Positions 48,507-56,314 of a DNA stretch of 64,000 nucleotides are shown here, piece after piece. This stretch comes from Opitutaceae bacterium. Lineage in GTDB: Bacteria > Verrucomicrobiota > Verrucomicrobiia > Opitutales > Opitutaceae. The notes beneath the pieces were generated by a model, which searched no databases, was not told the origin of the DNA, and saw nothing but the letters and a program-made list of their open reading frames with translations. The stretch's first letter is position 1, and every line of letters begins with the position of its first letter. The position numbers and the translations under genes were made by a program. The stretch lies in the NCBI GenBank assembly GCA_028688225.1, contig JAQTYQ010000006.1:97108-161107 (forward strand), written 5' to 3'.

Positions 48507-48749
48507 ACTCAACGCCAGTTTTCGCCTCCGGTGAAAACCGGCCTGCCAGCCGTCCTGTCCGCCATGGCCTTTGGCGACGGCGGAAGTCCCGTTGCTGCCG
48601 AGAGAGGCCATCGGGTTCTGCCGTAAACGGAATGCCCGCCTCCGCAGAGCCTACGGCGCGCAGCCTTCGCCGCGACGACCGACCCCGCATACCTGCGGTC
48701 ACTGTTTGCTCAAAGCTGGCCCGCCAGCCGTAGCCCGCAGGGCGAAGGC

Positions 48750-48836
48750 TGGTGCCCGGGGTGGGAATCGAACCCACAAGATCTCGCGATCGGCAGATTT
48801 TGAGTCTGCTGCGTCTGCCAGTTCCGCCACCCGGGC
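48750..48836 (-). tRNA. tRNA-Leu (anticodon CAA)
   Basis: On the minus strand GCCCGGGTGGCGG opens the acceptor and D arms. The anticodon stem GCAGA/TCTGC holds loop CTCAAAA with anticodon CAA. A long variable arm follows, then TTCGATTC in the T arm and CCCGGGCACCA with encoded CCA. The 87-base length and long variable arm fit a class II leucine tRNA. Confidence 0.95.
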
Positions 48837-49123
48837 GACCCAGAAAGGCGAACGGTAGGCCGGCCGATCATGATGTAAATGCTATTTTCCCCGCCCGTGG
48901 GATGGTGCCTGAATTGTTGCAAGATTTGGGCTGGGTCGGTTGTAGCCGGGGGTCGCCGACCCCGGATAACCGGCCTCAACGAGGCCGGCTGCAGAGCCCC
49001 CGGGCTTCACTGTAATGCACGCTGCCCGACGAGCCGTGGCGATGAGAGGACGGCAGCCTTATCGATCATCATCAAAACCGAAAGGAATCTTTGAACGGCC
49101 GGTCTTCCCGCGGCGTCTATCTT
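48837..49123. other. Gene-free stretch with a family B repeat
   Basis: No gene is seen. 48941-48992 contains TGTAGCCGGGGGTCGCCGAC followed by CCCGG and CCGGCCTC..GAGGCCGGCT, a double hairpin. A closely similar element (52075-52114) lies inside the WD40 gene. Confidence 0.5.
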
Positions 49124-49228
49124 GGTGCAAGAGAGATTAAGAAGCTTTGGTTCTTAATTCTTCCATCTAGTTTGTAGTTTGATAAGTCGGCAAGGGCGCT
49201 CTGCTGTCCAGTAGAGCGCCCTTTTTTT
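49124..49228 (+). ncRNA. Candidate small RNA ending in an intrinsic terminator
   Basis: A perfect 8-base hairpin (ATTAAGAA 49136-49143, loop GCTTTGG, TTCTTAAT 49151-49158) is followed by a 9-base terminator stem and seven T. No open frame covers it, and it lies between tRNA-Leu (opposite strand) and rsmE. A weak -10-like TATCTT is at 49118-49123. Alternatively it is an attenuator leader of rsmE. Confidence 0.35.
49194..49228 (+). terminator. Strong intrinsic terminator
   Basis: GGGCGCTCT (49194-49202) pairs with AGAGCGCCC (49213-49221) and is followed by TTTTTTT (49222-49228). The T-run sets the plus strand. No annotated gene lies directly upstream on this strand, so it must end an unannotated transcript or a long read-through from 48506. 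Confidence 0.8.
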
Positions 49229-49323
49229 GCGATGGTTTCCGCCCCCGCGGCCGCTGCAACCCGATCTTGCCGCCCGCCCCCGTCCGCTTCACTTTCACCC
49301 CCACTTTCACTTTCACTCCTCCC

Positions 49324-50085
49324 ATGCCCGACTTCCGCGCCTACTGCCAGCCGCCCGAACGCGAACCGTCCGTCATCCGTCTGTCCGCGGATGAAAGCCG
49401 CCATCTGGTGGCCGTCAACCGCGCCAAGCCCGGCGACACGGTCGTGGCCTTCGACGGCCGCGGCAACGAGTGGATCTGCGAACTTGCCGCCGACCCAAAG
49501 CCGGAAGCGGCGCTCAAGGTGCGCTTCCGCCAGCAGGCCAAGCCCCTGCCCTACGAAATCACGCTGGGCCAGGCGCTGCCCAAGGGCCCGTTCATGGATG
49601 CGATCGTGCGCAAGGCCACGGAACTCGGCGCCGCGCGCCTCGTGCCGCTGGAAAGCGAGCGCACGGTCGTGCATCTCGATGGTGACCGCACCGAGCGCAA
49701 GATCGAGAAATGGCAGCTGGCCGCAGTCGAGGCCGCCAAGCAATGCGGCAATCCCTTTGTGCCGGAAATCCTGCCCCTGCAGACCGCCGCCGCCTTCATG
49801 GAGGCGAGCCGCGGCTATGATTTGAAGCTCATCGCCAGCCTGCGGCCCGGGGCGAAGTCGTTGAAGGGCGTGCTGGCTGCCTACGCCGCCGCCAACGGCC
49901 GTCCGCCGCGCAAGGTGCTCTGGCTCGTCGGCCCCGAGGGCGATTTCACGCCGGCGGAGCTGAGCCTGTCGCAATCGACCGGTTTCGAATCCATCACCCT
50001 CGGTCCGCTCGTGCTCCGCTGCGAGACCGCCGCCGTCTACGCGCTGAGCGTGCTCAGTTACGAGCTGCAGAACGCCGGCCCCTGA
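49324..50085 (+). CDS. rsmE: 16S rRNA m3U1498 methyltransferase
   Basis: 253 residues from ATG 49324. An N-terminal PUA-like domain (about 1-75, [21 protein letters not shown]) is followed by a SPOUT methyltransferase domain with the trefoil-knot motifs [13 protein letters not shown] (about 200-212) and [19 protein letters not shown] (about 220-238). [23 protein letters not shown] is the usual substrate-binding segment. It methylates N3 of U1498 in 16S rRNA, near the decoding site, in the assembled 30S subunit. Length matches the family. A frame extension to 49267 is low-complexity and rejected. Confidence 0.95.
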   Translation: MPDFRAYCQPPEREPSVIRLSADESRHLVAVNRAKPGDTVVAFDGRGNEWICELAADPKPEAALKVRFRQQAKPLPYEITLGQALPKGPFMDAIVRKATELGAARLVPLESERTVVHLDGDRTERKIEKWQLAAVEAAKQCGNPFVPEILPLQTAAAFMEASRGYDLKLIASLRPGAKSLKGVLAAYAAANGRPPRKVLWLVGPEGDFTPAELSLSQSTGFESITLGPLVLRCETAAVYALSVLSYELQNAGP

Positions 50086-50139
50086 CGCCACGCCGGCGCG
50101 GCGGATGAATCGCCCGGACCCGGGATCCAAGCCGTCGGG

Positions 50140-50164
50140 TGTAGCAGCCGACGTGAGGAGGCTG
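50140..50164. repeat. Dispersed palindromic repeat, family A
   Basis: TGTAGCAGCCGACGTGAGGA followed by GGCTG in the 187-base gap between rsmE and the CobW-type gene. Confidence 0.65.
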
Positions 50165-50272
50165 TTTCATATCCCCCGCGCGGCGCAAGAGGCCAGGCTG
50201 GCAATTCTGACCGGTCTGGCTTTCTTGTTTTTTCCAATCGCCTCCCGGCCTCTGTCCCTCACCTTACCCGTC

Positions 50273-51760
50273 ATGCCCGCCGATAACCGCATTCCCGTCA
50301 CCGTGCTCACCGGCTTCCTCGGCGCCGGCAAGACAACGCTGCTGAACCGCATCCTCACTGAACAGCACGGGCGCCGGATCGCCGTGATCGAAAACGAGTT
50401 CGGCGAGGTCGGCGTCGACAACCAGCTCGTCATCCAGACCGACGAGGAGATCTTCGCCATGAACAACGGCTGCCTCTGCTGCACCGTGCGCGGCGACCTG
50501 CTCCGCATTCTCGGCCGACTCCTCAAGCGCAAGGACCGCCTCGACGGGGTGCTCATCGAGACCACCGGCCTCGCCGACCCCGGCCCCGTGGCGCAGACCT
50601 TCTTCACCGACCCGGAAGTCCGCGACGCCTACCGCCTCGACAGCATTGTCACGGTCGTCGATGCCCGACACGTCCTGCAGCACCTCGACGACGGCCGGGA
50701 GGTGAAGGAGCAGATCGCCTTCGCCGACGTCATTCTCCTCAACAAGACCGATCTCGCCGGCGCCGCCGATCTCGACCGGCTTGAGGCGCGCCTGCACCGG
50801 ATGAACACCGCCGCCCGGATTCACCGCACGCGCAACTGCGATCTCCCCATCAACCGTGTGCTTGATGTCGGCGGCTTCAACCTCAGCCGCGCCACCGACC
50901 TCGATCCGCGCTTCCTCGAGGCCGAATATCCCTTCGAATGGGCCGGTGTCTACGAACTCGCCCCCGGCGCCTACACCCTGTGCATCGGCCTGTCCTCCGA
51001 AGCCTCGGCGCAGGAGGGGCACCACGATCATGATGAGGAGCACGGGGACGGGCACGATCACGGCCACGAACACGAGGGCCACGACCACCACCACGGCGAC
51101 GCCAACGAGTTGGAGATCGCGCTCCTGCCCTTGCCTCTGCCCGCCGCTGTCACCTTCCAAGACAGTTCGAGCGCCGCCTTGGCGGCCATGGCCCTGGCGA
51201 CGGCCGCTGCGCGCGACACCGCCGTGCAGGTGTTTTCCGACCGGGAGAATCCCGTCCGGCCCGGCGAACCCATCGCGCCCGGCATCACGCTCCAGCGCCT
51301 GAAACTCGATGACGGCCACGGTGACTTCCCCGTGACGATCGCGACCGCGGGCCGCTACATGCTCTTCACCGCCCATGACGTGCCCACGCATCTCCATGCG
51401 GCGGACCAGTCGCTCGTGAAGTATGTCCACGACCAGATGTTCCGCCATGAGCATAGCCACGACGAGGACGTCGCCTCCGTCGGCATCACCCTGCCGGGCG
51501 AACTCGACGCCAAGCGCCTCAACGAGTGGATCGGCGGCCTGCTCGCCAAGAAGGGCCAGGATATCTTTCGCTGCAAGGGCGTGCTTGCGGTGCGCGGCAC
51601 GGACAAGCGGATGGTCTTCCAGGGCGTGCACATGACGTTCGACGCCAAGTTCGACCAGCCCTGGGACGGCGCCCCGCGCACCAACACCTTCATCTTCATC
51701 GGCCGCAACCTCAACCGCGAGGAGCTGGTCGGCGGCTTCAAGTCCTGCATGGTGAGCTGA
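50273..51760 (+). CDS. CobW/COG0523 GTP-dependent metallochaperone with internal His-rich tract
   Basis: 495 residues from ATG 50273. G domain: Walker A GFLGAGKT (14-21), metal motif GCLCC (66-70), [12 protein letters not shown] (94-105) and NKTD (157-160). A His/Asp/Glu-rich tract (about 250-275) then probably binds zinc or cobalt. After it comes an extra segment of about 130 residues (280-410, with [20 protein letters not shown] and [14 protein letters not shown]) before the C-terminal CobW_C domain ([23 protein letters not shown]). Ordinary members are 320-400 residues, so this is a long variant. It would load metal onto a client enzyme under GTP hydrolysis; the client is unknown. The WD40 gene follows by 113 bases. 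Confidence 0.88.
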   Translation: MPADNRIPVTVLTGFLGAGKTTLLNRILTEQHGRRIAVIENEFGEVGVDNQLVIQTDEEIFAMNNGCLCCTVRGDLLRILGRLLKRKDRLDGVLIETTGLADPGPVAQTFFTDPEVRDAYRLDSIVTVVDARHVLQHLDDGREVKEQIAFADVILLNKTDLAGAADLDRLEARLHRMNTAARIHRTRNCDLPINRVLDVGGFNLSRATDLDPRFLEAEYPFEWAGVYELAPGAYTLCIGLSSEASAQEGHHDHDEEHGDGHDHGHEHEGHDHHHGDANELEIALLPLPLPAAVTFQDSSSAALAAMALATAAARDTAVQVFSDRENPVRPGEPIAPGITLQRLKLDDGHGDFPVTIATAGRYMLFTAHDVPTHLHAADQSLVKYVHDQMFRHEHSHDEDVASVGITLPGELDAKRLNEWIGGLLAKKGQDIFRCKGVLAVRGTDKRMVFQGVHMTFDAKFDQPWDGAPRTNTFIFIGRNLNREELVGGFKSCMVS

Positions 51761-51873
51761 GCCAAGAAGGCGCTCTGCTGGCCCGCGCCGCAGCGGCGGG
51801 GCTGACCGGCAGAGCCGGGCGCGCCGCCCCCGATTCTGTTGCGGACGGCCCAGCGTTCCATCCCTGCCAATCC

Positions 51874-52947
51874 ATGAATCTCACCAAAGCCTGGGCGGCG
51901 CAACTCGACGACTACTGCATCGACCTCGCCTGGTCGCCCGACGGGCGCGTGCTCGCGTCGGCCTCCGCCGCCGGCCCCGTCACCCTGTTCGACGCCCGGG
52001 GCACGCGGCTTCACACCCTGCCCGGACATGCGGACGGCACGAACACCGTCGCCTTCGCGCCGGCTGGAGCCGGAGCCGCCGACCCCGGGCCGGCCTCGGC
52101 GAGGCCGGCTACAATCCTTGCCAGCGGCGGGCAGGATGGCTGCGTGCGATTCTGGGACTCCGCCACCGGCACGCAAATCGCCGAGGCCAATCCGGGCTCT
52201 GCGTGGATCGAACACTTGAAATGGCAGCCGACCCTCCCGAATCTCACATCTGAGATCCCGAATTCCAGAGTTCTGGCCGCCGCCGCGGGCCGGAAGCTCA
52301 TTTTCCTCCGGCCCGACGGTTCCATCGCACAGGCATTCAAGGAAGCGTCGAAGACGCTCTCCGCCCTCACCTGGCATCCCCAGGGCGGCACCATCGCCGC
52401 GGCCTGCTTCGGCGGCGTCTGCCTGTGGGATGCCGGCGATTTCCACGTCCGGCGCGAGTATGCCTATGGCAGCGCGATCCATGCCCTCGTGTGGTCGCCC
52501 GACGGTCGCTGGCTCGTGGCCGGGGCCCAGGACAACGCCGTGCACCTCTGGATTCCGGAGGAGGACCAGGAGTTCCACATGAGCGGCTACGAGACCAAGG
52601 TCCGCGAACTCTCCTTCAGCCCCGACAGCCGCTGGCTGGCCACCGGCGGCGCGCGCGACGCCTGCATCTGGGACTGCTCCGGGGCCGGCCCGGAAGGGCG
52701 GGAGCCGCTGGCCCTGCCCCACTCCGACCGGGTTTGCGCCGTCGCCTTCCAGCAGGCGCACGAACTGCTGGCCACCGCCGCCGGCGATGGTGAGGTCGGG
52801 TTGTGGAGCCCCACCCGCAGCCAGCCGCTGGTTGCCACCGCCAAGCTGACCGCCCCGGTTTCCAAGTTCGCCTGGAGCCCCGACGACTCCCTGCTCGCGA
52901 TCGGCTCGCAGCAAGGCGGCGTGCTGGTGCTCAAGGTCGACGCCTGA
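51874..52947 (+). CDS. WD40-repeat beta-propeller protein
   Basis: 357 residues from ATG 51874 without a signal peptide. About seven blades are visible, with recurrent LAWSPDGRVLASAS, VRFWDSATGTQI, LVWSPDGRWLVAGAQDNAVHLW and LSFSPDSRWLATGGARDACIWD. Such propellers are scaffolds, not enzymes. WD40 genes often adjoin CobW-type genes in bacteria, hinting at a shared metal-protein task, but this is context only. Residues about 68-81 (AADPGPASARPAT) are encoded by a family B repeat (52075-52114), so a repeat has landed in the loop between the first two blades without breaking the frame. Confidence 0.85.
   Translation: MNLTKAWAAQLDDYCIDLAWSPDGRVLASASAAGPVTLFDARGTRLHTLPGHADGTNTVAFAPAGAGAADPGPASARPATILASGGQDGCVRFWDSATGTQIAEANPGSAWIEHLKWQPTLPNLTSEIPNSRVLAAAAGRKLIFLRPDGSIAQAFKEASKTLSALTWHPQGGTIAAACFGGVCLWDAGDFHVRREYAYGSAIHALVWSPDGRWLVAGAQDNAVHLWIPEEDQEFHMSGYETKVRELSFSPDSRWLATGGARDACIWDCSGAGPEGREPLALPHSDRVCAVAFQQAHELLATAAGDGEVGLWSPTRSQPLVATAKLTAPVSKFAWSPDDSLLAIGSQQGGVLVLKVDA
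52075..52114. repeat. Family B repeat inside the WD40 coding sequence
   Basis: GCCGCCGACCCCGGGCCGGC continuing CTCGGCGAGGCCGGCTACAA. It matches the core of the element at 48951-48992 (GCCGACCCCGG, CCGGCCTC, GAGGCCGGCT) and is read in frame. Confidence 0.65.
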
Positions 52948-52971
52948 AACCACCGCTGCGACCCGGAGCAC

Positions 52972-52995
52972 GTCATCTATTAGTTGACATGTTCC
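52972..52995 (+). promoter_or_regulatory. Operator-like dyad upstream of the methyltransferase gene
   Basis: CTATTAGTTGACATGTTCC (52977-52995) is the exact reverse complement of 53719-53737, upstream of the chromate-type transporter. It lies 30 bases before the start, and its TTGACA could serve as a -35 box. Confidence 0.6.
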
Positions 52996-53025
52996 GAATC
53001 GTGATCGCCGACTCCATCAACACGC

Positions 53026-53625
53026 ATGAACGAGACCACGGGCAACAATCCGGCGTTTTGGGACCAGCGGTATCGGGCGGGCCGGATGGCCTGGGACTGC
53101 GGCGGCGTGCCCCGGGCGTTGACAGAATTCCTGAAGCAGCATCCTGCCGGAGGGAGGGCGCTCGTTCCGGGCTGCGGCTCCGGTTACGAAATCAAGGCGT
53201 TCCAGGCGGCGGGCTGGACGGTGCTCGGCCTTGACTTCAGCCGGGACGCGATCGACCGGGCCCGGACGGTTCTCGGGCCGCTGGCAGATCGCGTCTGCGT
53301 GGGCGATTTCTTCACCCATCCGCTCGCTGCCGGAGGCTTTGATCTTGTCTACGAGCGCACTTTCCTGTGCGCCCTCCCGCCGGCGGTGTGGCCGGACTAC
53401 GCCCGGCGCATGGCCGAACTCCTCCGCCCTGGCGGCCGGCTGTGCGGCTACTTCTTTTTCGGTCCCGAGGAAGAGCCGCCACCGTATCCGATCGGCCGGG
53501 AGGAATTGTCCGGGCTGCTTGGGTCAAGTTTTCAGATGCAAGCGGACGACCCCGTCGGCGATTCGCTGCCGCTCTATGCCGGCAAGGAGCGGTGGCAGGT
53601 CTGGTGCCGGCGGAGAGCCGGTTGA
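53026..53625 (+). CDS. SAM-dependent methyltransferase, TPMT-like
   Basis: 199 residues. It begins with the TPMT-family pattern FWDQRYRAGRMAWDCGGVP (about 9-27) and has SAM motif I ALVPGCGSGYEIKAF (about 45-59), the acidic GLDFSRDAI (about 68-76) and DLVYERTFLCALPP (about 106-119), all typical of thiopurine-methyltransferase-like bacterial proteins. Characterised relatives methylate thiols, halides, selenium or tellurium compounds. The dyad at its 5' side is repeated before the following ChrA-type gene, so the two may share a regulator responding to the same toxic compound. ATG at 53026. Confidence 0.8.
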   Translation: MNETTGNNPAFWDQRYRAGRMAWDCGGVPRALTEFLKQHPAGGRALVPGCGSGYEIKAFQAAGWTVLGLDFSRDAIDRARTVLGPLADRVCVGDFFTHPLAAGGFDLVYERTFLCALPPAVWPDYARRMAELLRPGGRLCGYFFFGPEEEPPPYPIGREELSGLLGSSFQMQADDPVGDSLPLYAGKERWQVWCRRRAG

Positions 53626-53718
53626 AGGAAAGGGCGTGTTCCGGCTGCGGCCCGGGCGGGCCGGCCACGGCGCAGTCGATCCCCACGCAAACCTCCGGGC
53701 AACGCACCCCGCCGATGA

Positions 53719-53748
53719 GGAACATGTCAACTAATAGTTGACGTGTTG
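53719..53748 (+). promoter_or_regulatory. Operator-like dyad upstream of the chromate-type transporter
   Basis: GGAACATGTCAACTAATAG (53719-53737) continues into AGTTGACGTGTTGC, so the site is itself a near-perfect dyad (AACATGTCAACT / AGTTGACGTGTT around AAT, one mismatch). Its first 19 bases are the exact inverse of 52977-52995. Confidence 0.6.
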
Positions 53749-53835
53749 CAGGAACGCCCGGCCGAACCGGAAAACCCGCTTCGAGGACAAGGAAAGGCGT
53801 GCGCGGCGGACGCCGGCGTGCTTGCCTCCCGGGTG

Positions 53836-55020
53836 ATGTCCGGCCGACCCACCCTGCTGGAGATTTTCACCACCGCCCTGCGGCTGGGCTGCACGTCGTT
53901 TGGCGGACCGGTGGCGCACCTCGGCTACTTTCGCCGGGAATACGTCGAGCGGCGCCGCTGGCTCGACGATGCGCACTATGCCGACCTCGTCGCCCTCTGC
54001 CAGTTCCTGCCCGGTCCGGCGAGCAGCCAGGTGGGCTTCGGCGTGGGGTGGCTGCAACGCGGCCTCGCCGGCGGGCTGGCGGCCTGGCTCGGATTCACCT
54101 TGCCGTCCACGGCGCTCATGATCGCGTTTGCCTGCGGGGTGATGGCGGCGGGGCCGCTCGGAACCGCCGGCTGGCTGCAAGGCTTGAAAGCCGCGGCGGT
54201 CGCCGTGGTGGCCCAGGCGGTCTGGAACATGGCGGTCTCGCTGTGTCCCGACCGTCCGCGCGCCACCCTCGCGCTCGGCGCGGCGGTGGCGTTGCTGCTC
54301 CTGCCGGCGGCGTGGAGCCAGGTGGTCGTGATCGCGCTCGGCGGCGCCCTGGGCTGGTGGTGGTTTCGCCATCGCAGCGACGGCGCCGCCGGCGCCGCGG
54401 CTCCCGCCCTGAGCCGGCGGGTGGGCGCGTTGTGGCTGGCGGTCTTTTTCCTGCTCCTGGTGACGCTGCCGGCGCTGGCGGGGGCGTTCCCGAATCCCTG
54501 GCTGGCGGTCTTCGATCGCCTTTACCGGGTCGGCTCGCTTGTTTTTGGCGGCGGACACGTGATCCTGCCGTTGCTGGAACGCGAAGTCGCGGCGCCGGGC
54601 TGGGTCACGCATGACCAATTTCTGGCGGGTTACGGCGCGGCGCAGGCGCTGCCAGGGCCGCTCTTCACGTTCTGCGCGTATCTTGGTGCGGTGATGCGCG
54701 TCGGCCCCGGCGGCTGGCTGGGCGGCCTGTGGGCGGTGGCCGCCATTTTTGTCCCGTCGGTCCTGCTCGTCGCCGGCGCCCTGCCCTTCTGGCAGGCGCT
54801 GCGGAGCCGGCCCGGGGCGCAGGCCGCGCTGCGCGGCGCCAATGCCACCGTGGTCGGCGTGCTGCTCGCGGCGCTCTACCATCCCGTCTGGACGGCCGGT
54901 GTCACCGGTGCGCGCAGCGCGGCGCTGGCCTTCACGACCTTCGCAGCCCTGCAGGTGTGGAAACTGCCACCGTGGGCGATCGTCATCGCCGCCGCCGGCC
55001 TGGGCCAGGTTTTCCTCTGA
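53836..55020 (+). CDS. chrA: Chromate transporter family protein, two-domain ChrA
   Basis: 394 residues from ATG 53836; an in-frame GTG 53743 would add a poorly conserved 31 residues. Two homologous halves are visible: FTTALRLGCTSFGGPVAHLGYFRREYV (about 10-36) with ALCQFLPGPASSQVGF (about 53-68), and VFDRLYRVGSLVFGGGHVILPLLERE (about 225-250) with GYGAAQALPGPLFTFCAYLG (about 265-284). These FGGP and LPGP motifs are diagnostic for the CHR superfamily. ChrA exports chromate driven by the membrane potential. The shared dyad with the methyltransferase gene suggests joint control. Confidence 0.9.
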   Translation: MSGRPTLLEIFTTALRLGCTSFGGPVAHLGYFRREYVERRRWLDDAHYADLVALCQFLPGPASSQVGFGVGWLQRGLAGGLAAWLGFTLPSTALMIAFACGVMAAGPLGTAGWLQGLKAAAVAVVAQAVWNMAVSLCPDRPRATLALGAAVALLLLPAAWSQVVVIALGGALGWWWFRHRSDGAAGAAAPALSRRVGALWLAVFFLLLVTLPALAGAFPNPWLAVFDRLYRVGSLVFGGGHVILPLLEREVAAPGWVTHDQFLAGYGAAQALPGPLFTFCAYLGAVMRVGPGGWLGGLWAVAAIFVPSVLLVAGALPFWQALRSRPGAQAALRGANATVVGVLLAALYHPVWTAGVTGARSAALAFTTFAALQVWKLPPWAIVIAAAGLGQVFL

Positions 55021-55041
55021 GGCAGGATTCATCCCGTCGAG

Positions 55042-55066
55042 TGTAGCAGCCGACGTCAGGAGGCTG
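55042..55066. repeat. Dispersed palindromic repeat, family A
   Basis: TGTAGCAGCCGACGTCAGGA followed by GGCTG, 22 bases after the ChrA stop. Confidence 0.65.
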
Positions 55067-55215
55067 GCGGAAGCTAACGGTCAATCCCCAGCCTCGTCGC
55101 CTTGGCTGCGGCGCGGTCCTGCAGGATGCGGTTGCATGGATTCGGCTGCGGCAACCGCGCCGGGCCTTTCCGGCCTTGACCGTGCTTTCGTTCGGCGCAA
55201 CTTAGGCCCTTCCAC

Positions 55216-55289
55216 TGCCCGGTGGTGTAAAGGTAGCACAGGGGTCTTTGGAGCCCTTAGTCATGGTTCGAATCCATGCCGGGCAGCCA
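55216..55289 (+). tRNA. tRNA-Gln (anticodon UUG)
   Basis: TGCCCGG (55216-55222) pairs with CCGGGCA (55279-55285). The anticodon loop CTTTGGA carries TTG. GGTTCGAATCC forms the T arm and an encoded CCA ends the gene. Its last 19 bases recur at 55798-55816 with one mismatch. Confidence 0.93.
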
Positions 55290-55372
55290 CTCGACGCGCC
55301 CTATGGGGCTTGCTCGTGGCCTGCGGCCGGCCCAGAAGGAAACGCACGATCGATCCGCGTCTTTGACGCGTC

Positions 55373-55406
55373 GAGTGGCCCTGAGCAAGCGAAGCGCGTC
55401 GAAGGA
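55373..55406 (+). repeat. 34-base GIY-YIG leader repeat, copy 1
   Basis: Begins GAGTGGCCCTGAGCAAGCGA and ends GCGTCGAAGGA. It matches 57856-57889 at 31 of 34 positions. Both copies lie just before GIY-YIG genes. Confidence 0.7.
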
Positions 55407-55430
55407 CGGTCATAGTTCATTTCACCATTC

Positions 55431-55769
55431 TTGTCTGACAATCCGCTCATCCAAACTGCACGCCAGCTTGCACCAAACATAGGCGCGGGCACGCCTGCCG
55501 TCTATTTTCTCCGTCTTCGCTCGGGAGTCATCTACGTCGGTGCGTCCACGAACCTTGAACAACGGCTCGGAGACCACGTTTCCGGCCAAGCTTGTCGAAC
55601 CACGGCGCTGGATCCGCCGACAGCGATTCTCCGCGTCGAGCCATTTGCGTCCTTTCCCCACGCGCGTCGTCGTGAAATCCAGCTCAAGCGCTGGTCGCAC
55701 GCGAAGAAGGAGGCGCTGATCCGCGGCGAATTGGAGTCATTGAAACGCCTTAGCCGTTCCCGCAGCTGA
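55431..55769 (+). CDS. Solitary GIY-YIG nuclease domain protein (UPF0213-like), copy 1
   Basis: About 112 residues from TTG 55431. The GIY-YIG core is VYFLRLRSGVIYVGAST (about 24-40), with the catalytic Arg region LEQRLGDH (about 43-50), then HARRREIQLKRWSHAKKEALI (about 77-97). Single-domain proteins of this type are small putative DNA endonucleases often found next to repeats; a cellular role is not established. It is paralogous to the gene at 57905-58243 and lies between tRNA-Gln and a partial copy of the tRNA 3' end. No ATG fits, so a TTG start is inferred. Confidence 0.75.
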   Translation: MSDNPLIQTARQLAPNIGAGTPAVYFLRLRSGVIYVGASTNLEQRLGDHVSGQACRTTALDPPTAILRVEPFASFPHARRREIQLKRWSHAKKEALIRGELESLKRLSRSRS

Positions 55770-55802
55770 ATCGGATAGCGACGGAGCCGAGCGAACCAAT
55801 CC

Positions 55803-56039
55803 ATGCCGGGCCGCCATAAGCAGGTTGTCTTTCACTTTTTGAAGGACTACTCCGCCAGAGAGGGGAACGGGCTCCTCTTCGACGCACACCCAAAATCATC
55901 CATCTCCCGCGCACGGGTGCTCGACATCCTCAAAGCCCATGCGGCCGAAATGGGTTCCACCGACCCAATCACATTCTCTCAACTTCCAGAGCGGAAACCA
56001 AAGACTCCTGCACCCACTGAGCACCGCGGAGCCAACTAG
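55803..56039 (+). CDS. Small hypothetical protein starting in the tRNA-Gln repeat
   Basis: 78 residues. The ATG lies inside the duplicated tRNA 3' end, so its first residues (MPGRH) come from tRNA sequence. The rest (FHFLKDYSAREGNGLLFD, SISRARVLDILKAHAAEMG) is moderately charged and could form two helices. No family recognised. It may be a gene truncated and re-started by the insertion event, or a chance frame. Confidence 0.3.
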   Translation: MPGRHKQVVFHFLKDYSAREGNGLLFDAHPKSSISRARVLDILKAHAAEMGSTDPITFSQLPERKPKTPAPTEHRGAN

Positions 56040-56056
56040 CTCAAGAAGAACATAAC

Positions 56057-56314
56057 ATGAATACATTGAATTACTGGCTTCATCTCGCGGCTAGGACCTG
56101 TGACCACCTCGCGACCGTCGCATGGCCGCTCGTTACTCTGGCGATTGTATGGTGGTTTCGTAAGGAACTAGTCGCTGCGATCAGGAGGATAACGAGGTTT
56201 GGAGCGCCCGGAATCGATGTCTTTTTTGAGGCGATGGGCGATTACTCTAGTCAGCCCACTAGGAGCGCATTGGACAACGACGTTGGCATCTTTCTGCCCG
56301 AGGGTATGGCGTGA
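56057..56314 (+). CDS. Small membrane protein, probably truncated
   Basis: 85 residues. One hydrophobic helix (about 19-35, LATVAWPLVTLAIVWWF) is followed by RKELVAAIRRITRFGAPGIDVFFE. The same helix-plus-amphipathic pattern opens longer bacterial membrane proteins of unknown function, so this is probably the N-terminal part of such a gene. GC content is lower than in the surrounding genes, which fits the accessory character of the zone. Confidence 0.4.
   Translation: MNTLNYWLHLAARTCDHLATVAWPLVTLAIVWWFRKELVAAIRRITRFGAPGIDVFFEAMGDYSSQPTRSALDNDVGIFLPEGMA

Larger units (their letters stand above)
55271..55816 (+). mobile_element. Candidate mini-element inserted at the 3' end of tRNA-Gln
   Basis: AATCCATGCCGGGCAGCCA (55271-55289, tRNA 3' end) and AATCCATGCCGGGCCGCCA (55798-55816) are direct repeats differing at one base. 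The 508 bases between hold one gene, a solitary GIY-YIG nuclease, preceded by a 34-base leader that recurs before the second GIY-YIG gene. Duplicated tRNA ends are the usual scar of site-specific integration, but no integrase is present, so the mechanism is open. Confidence 0.5.

Noticed and set aside
48541..48749. Second tRNA beside tRNA-Leu
   Set aside because: The sequence forms short GC hairpins but no cloverleaf.
52977..53737. Transposon or MITE bounded by 19-base inverted repeats
   Set aside because: No target-site duplication is visible and both repeats are in promoter position, so a shared operator is the simpler reading; kept as the alternative in the finding.
53731..55032. 433-residue minus-strand frame opposite chrA
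   Set aside because: Gln/Arg-rich shadow with no motif; ChrA signatures are clear on the plus strand.
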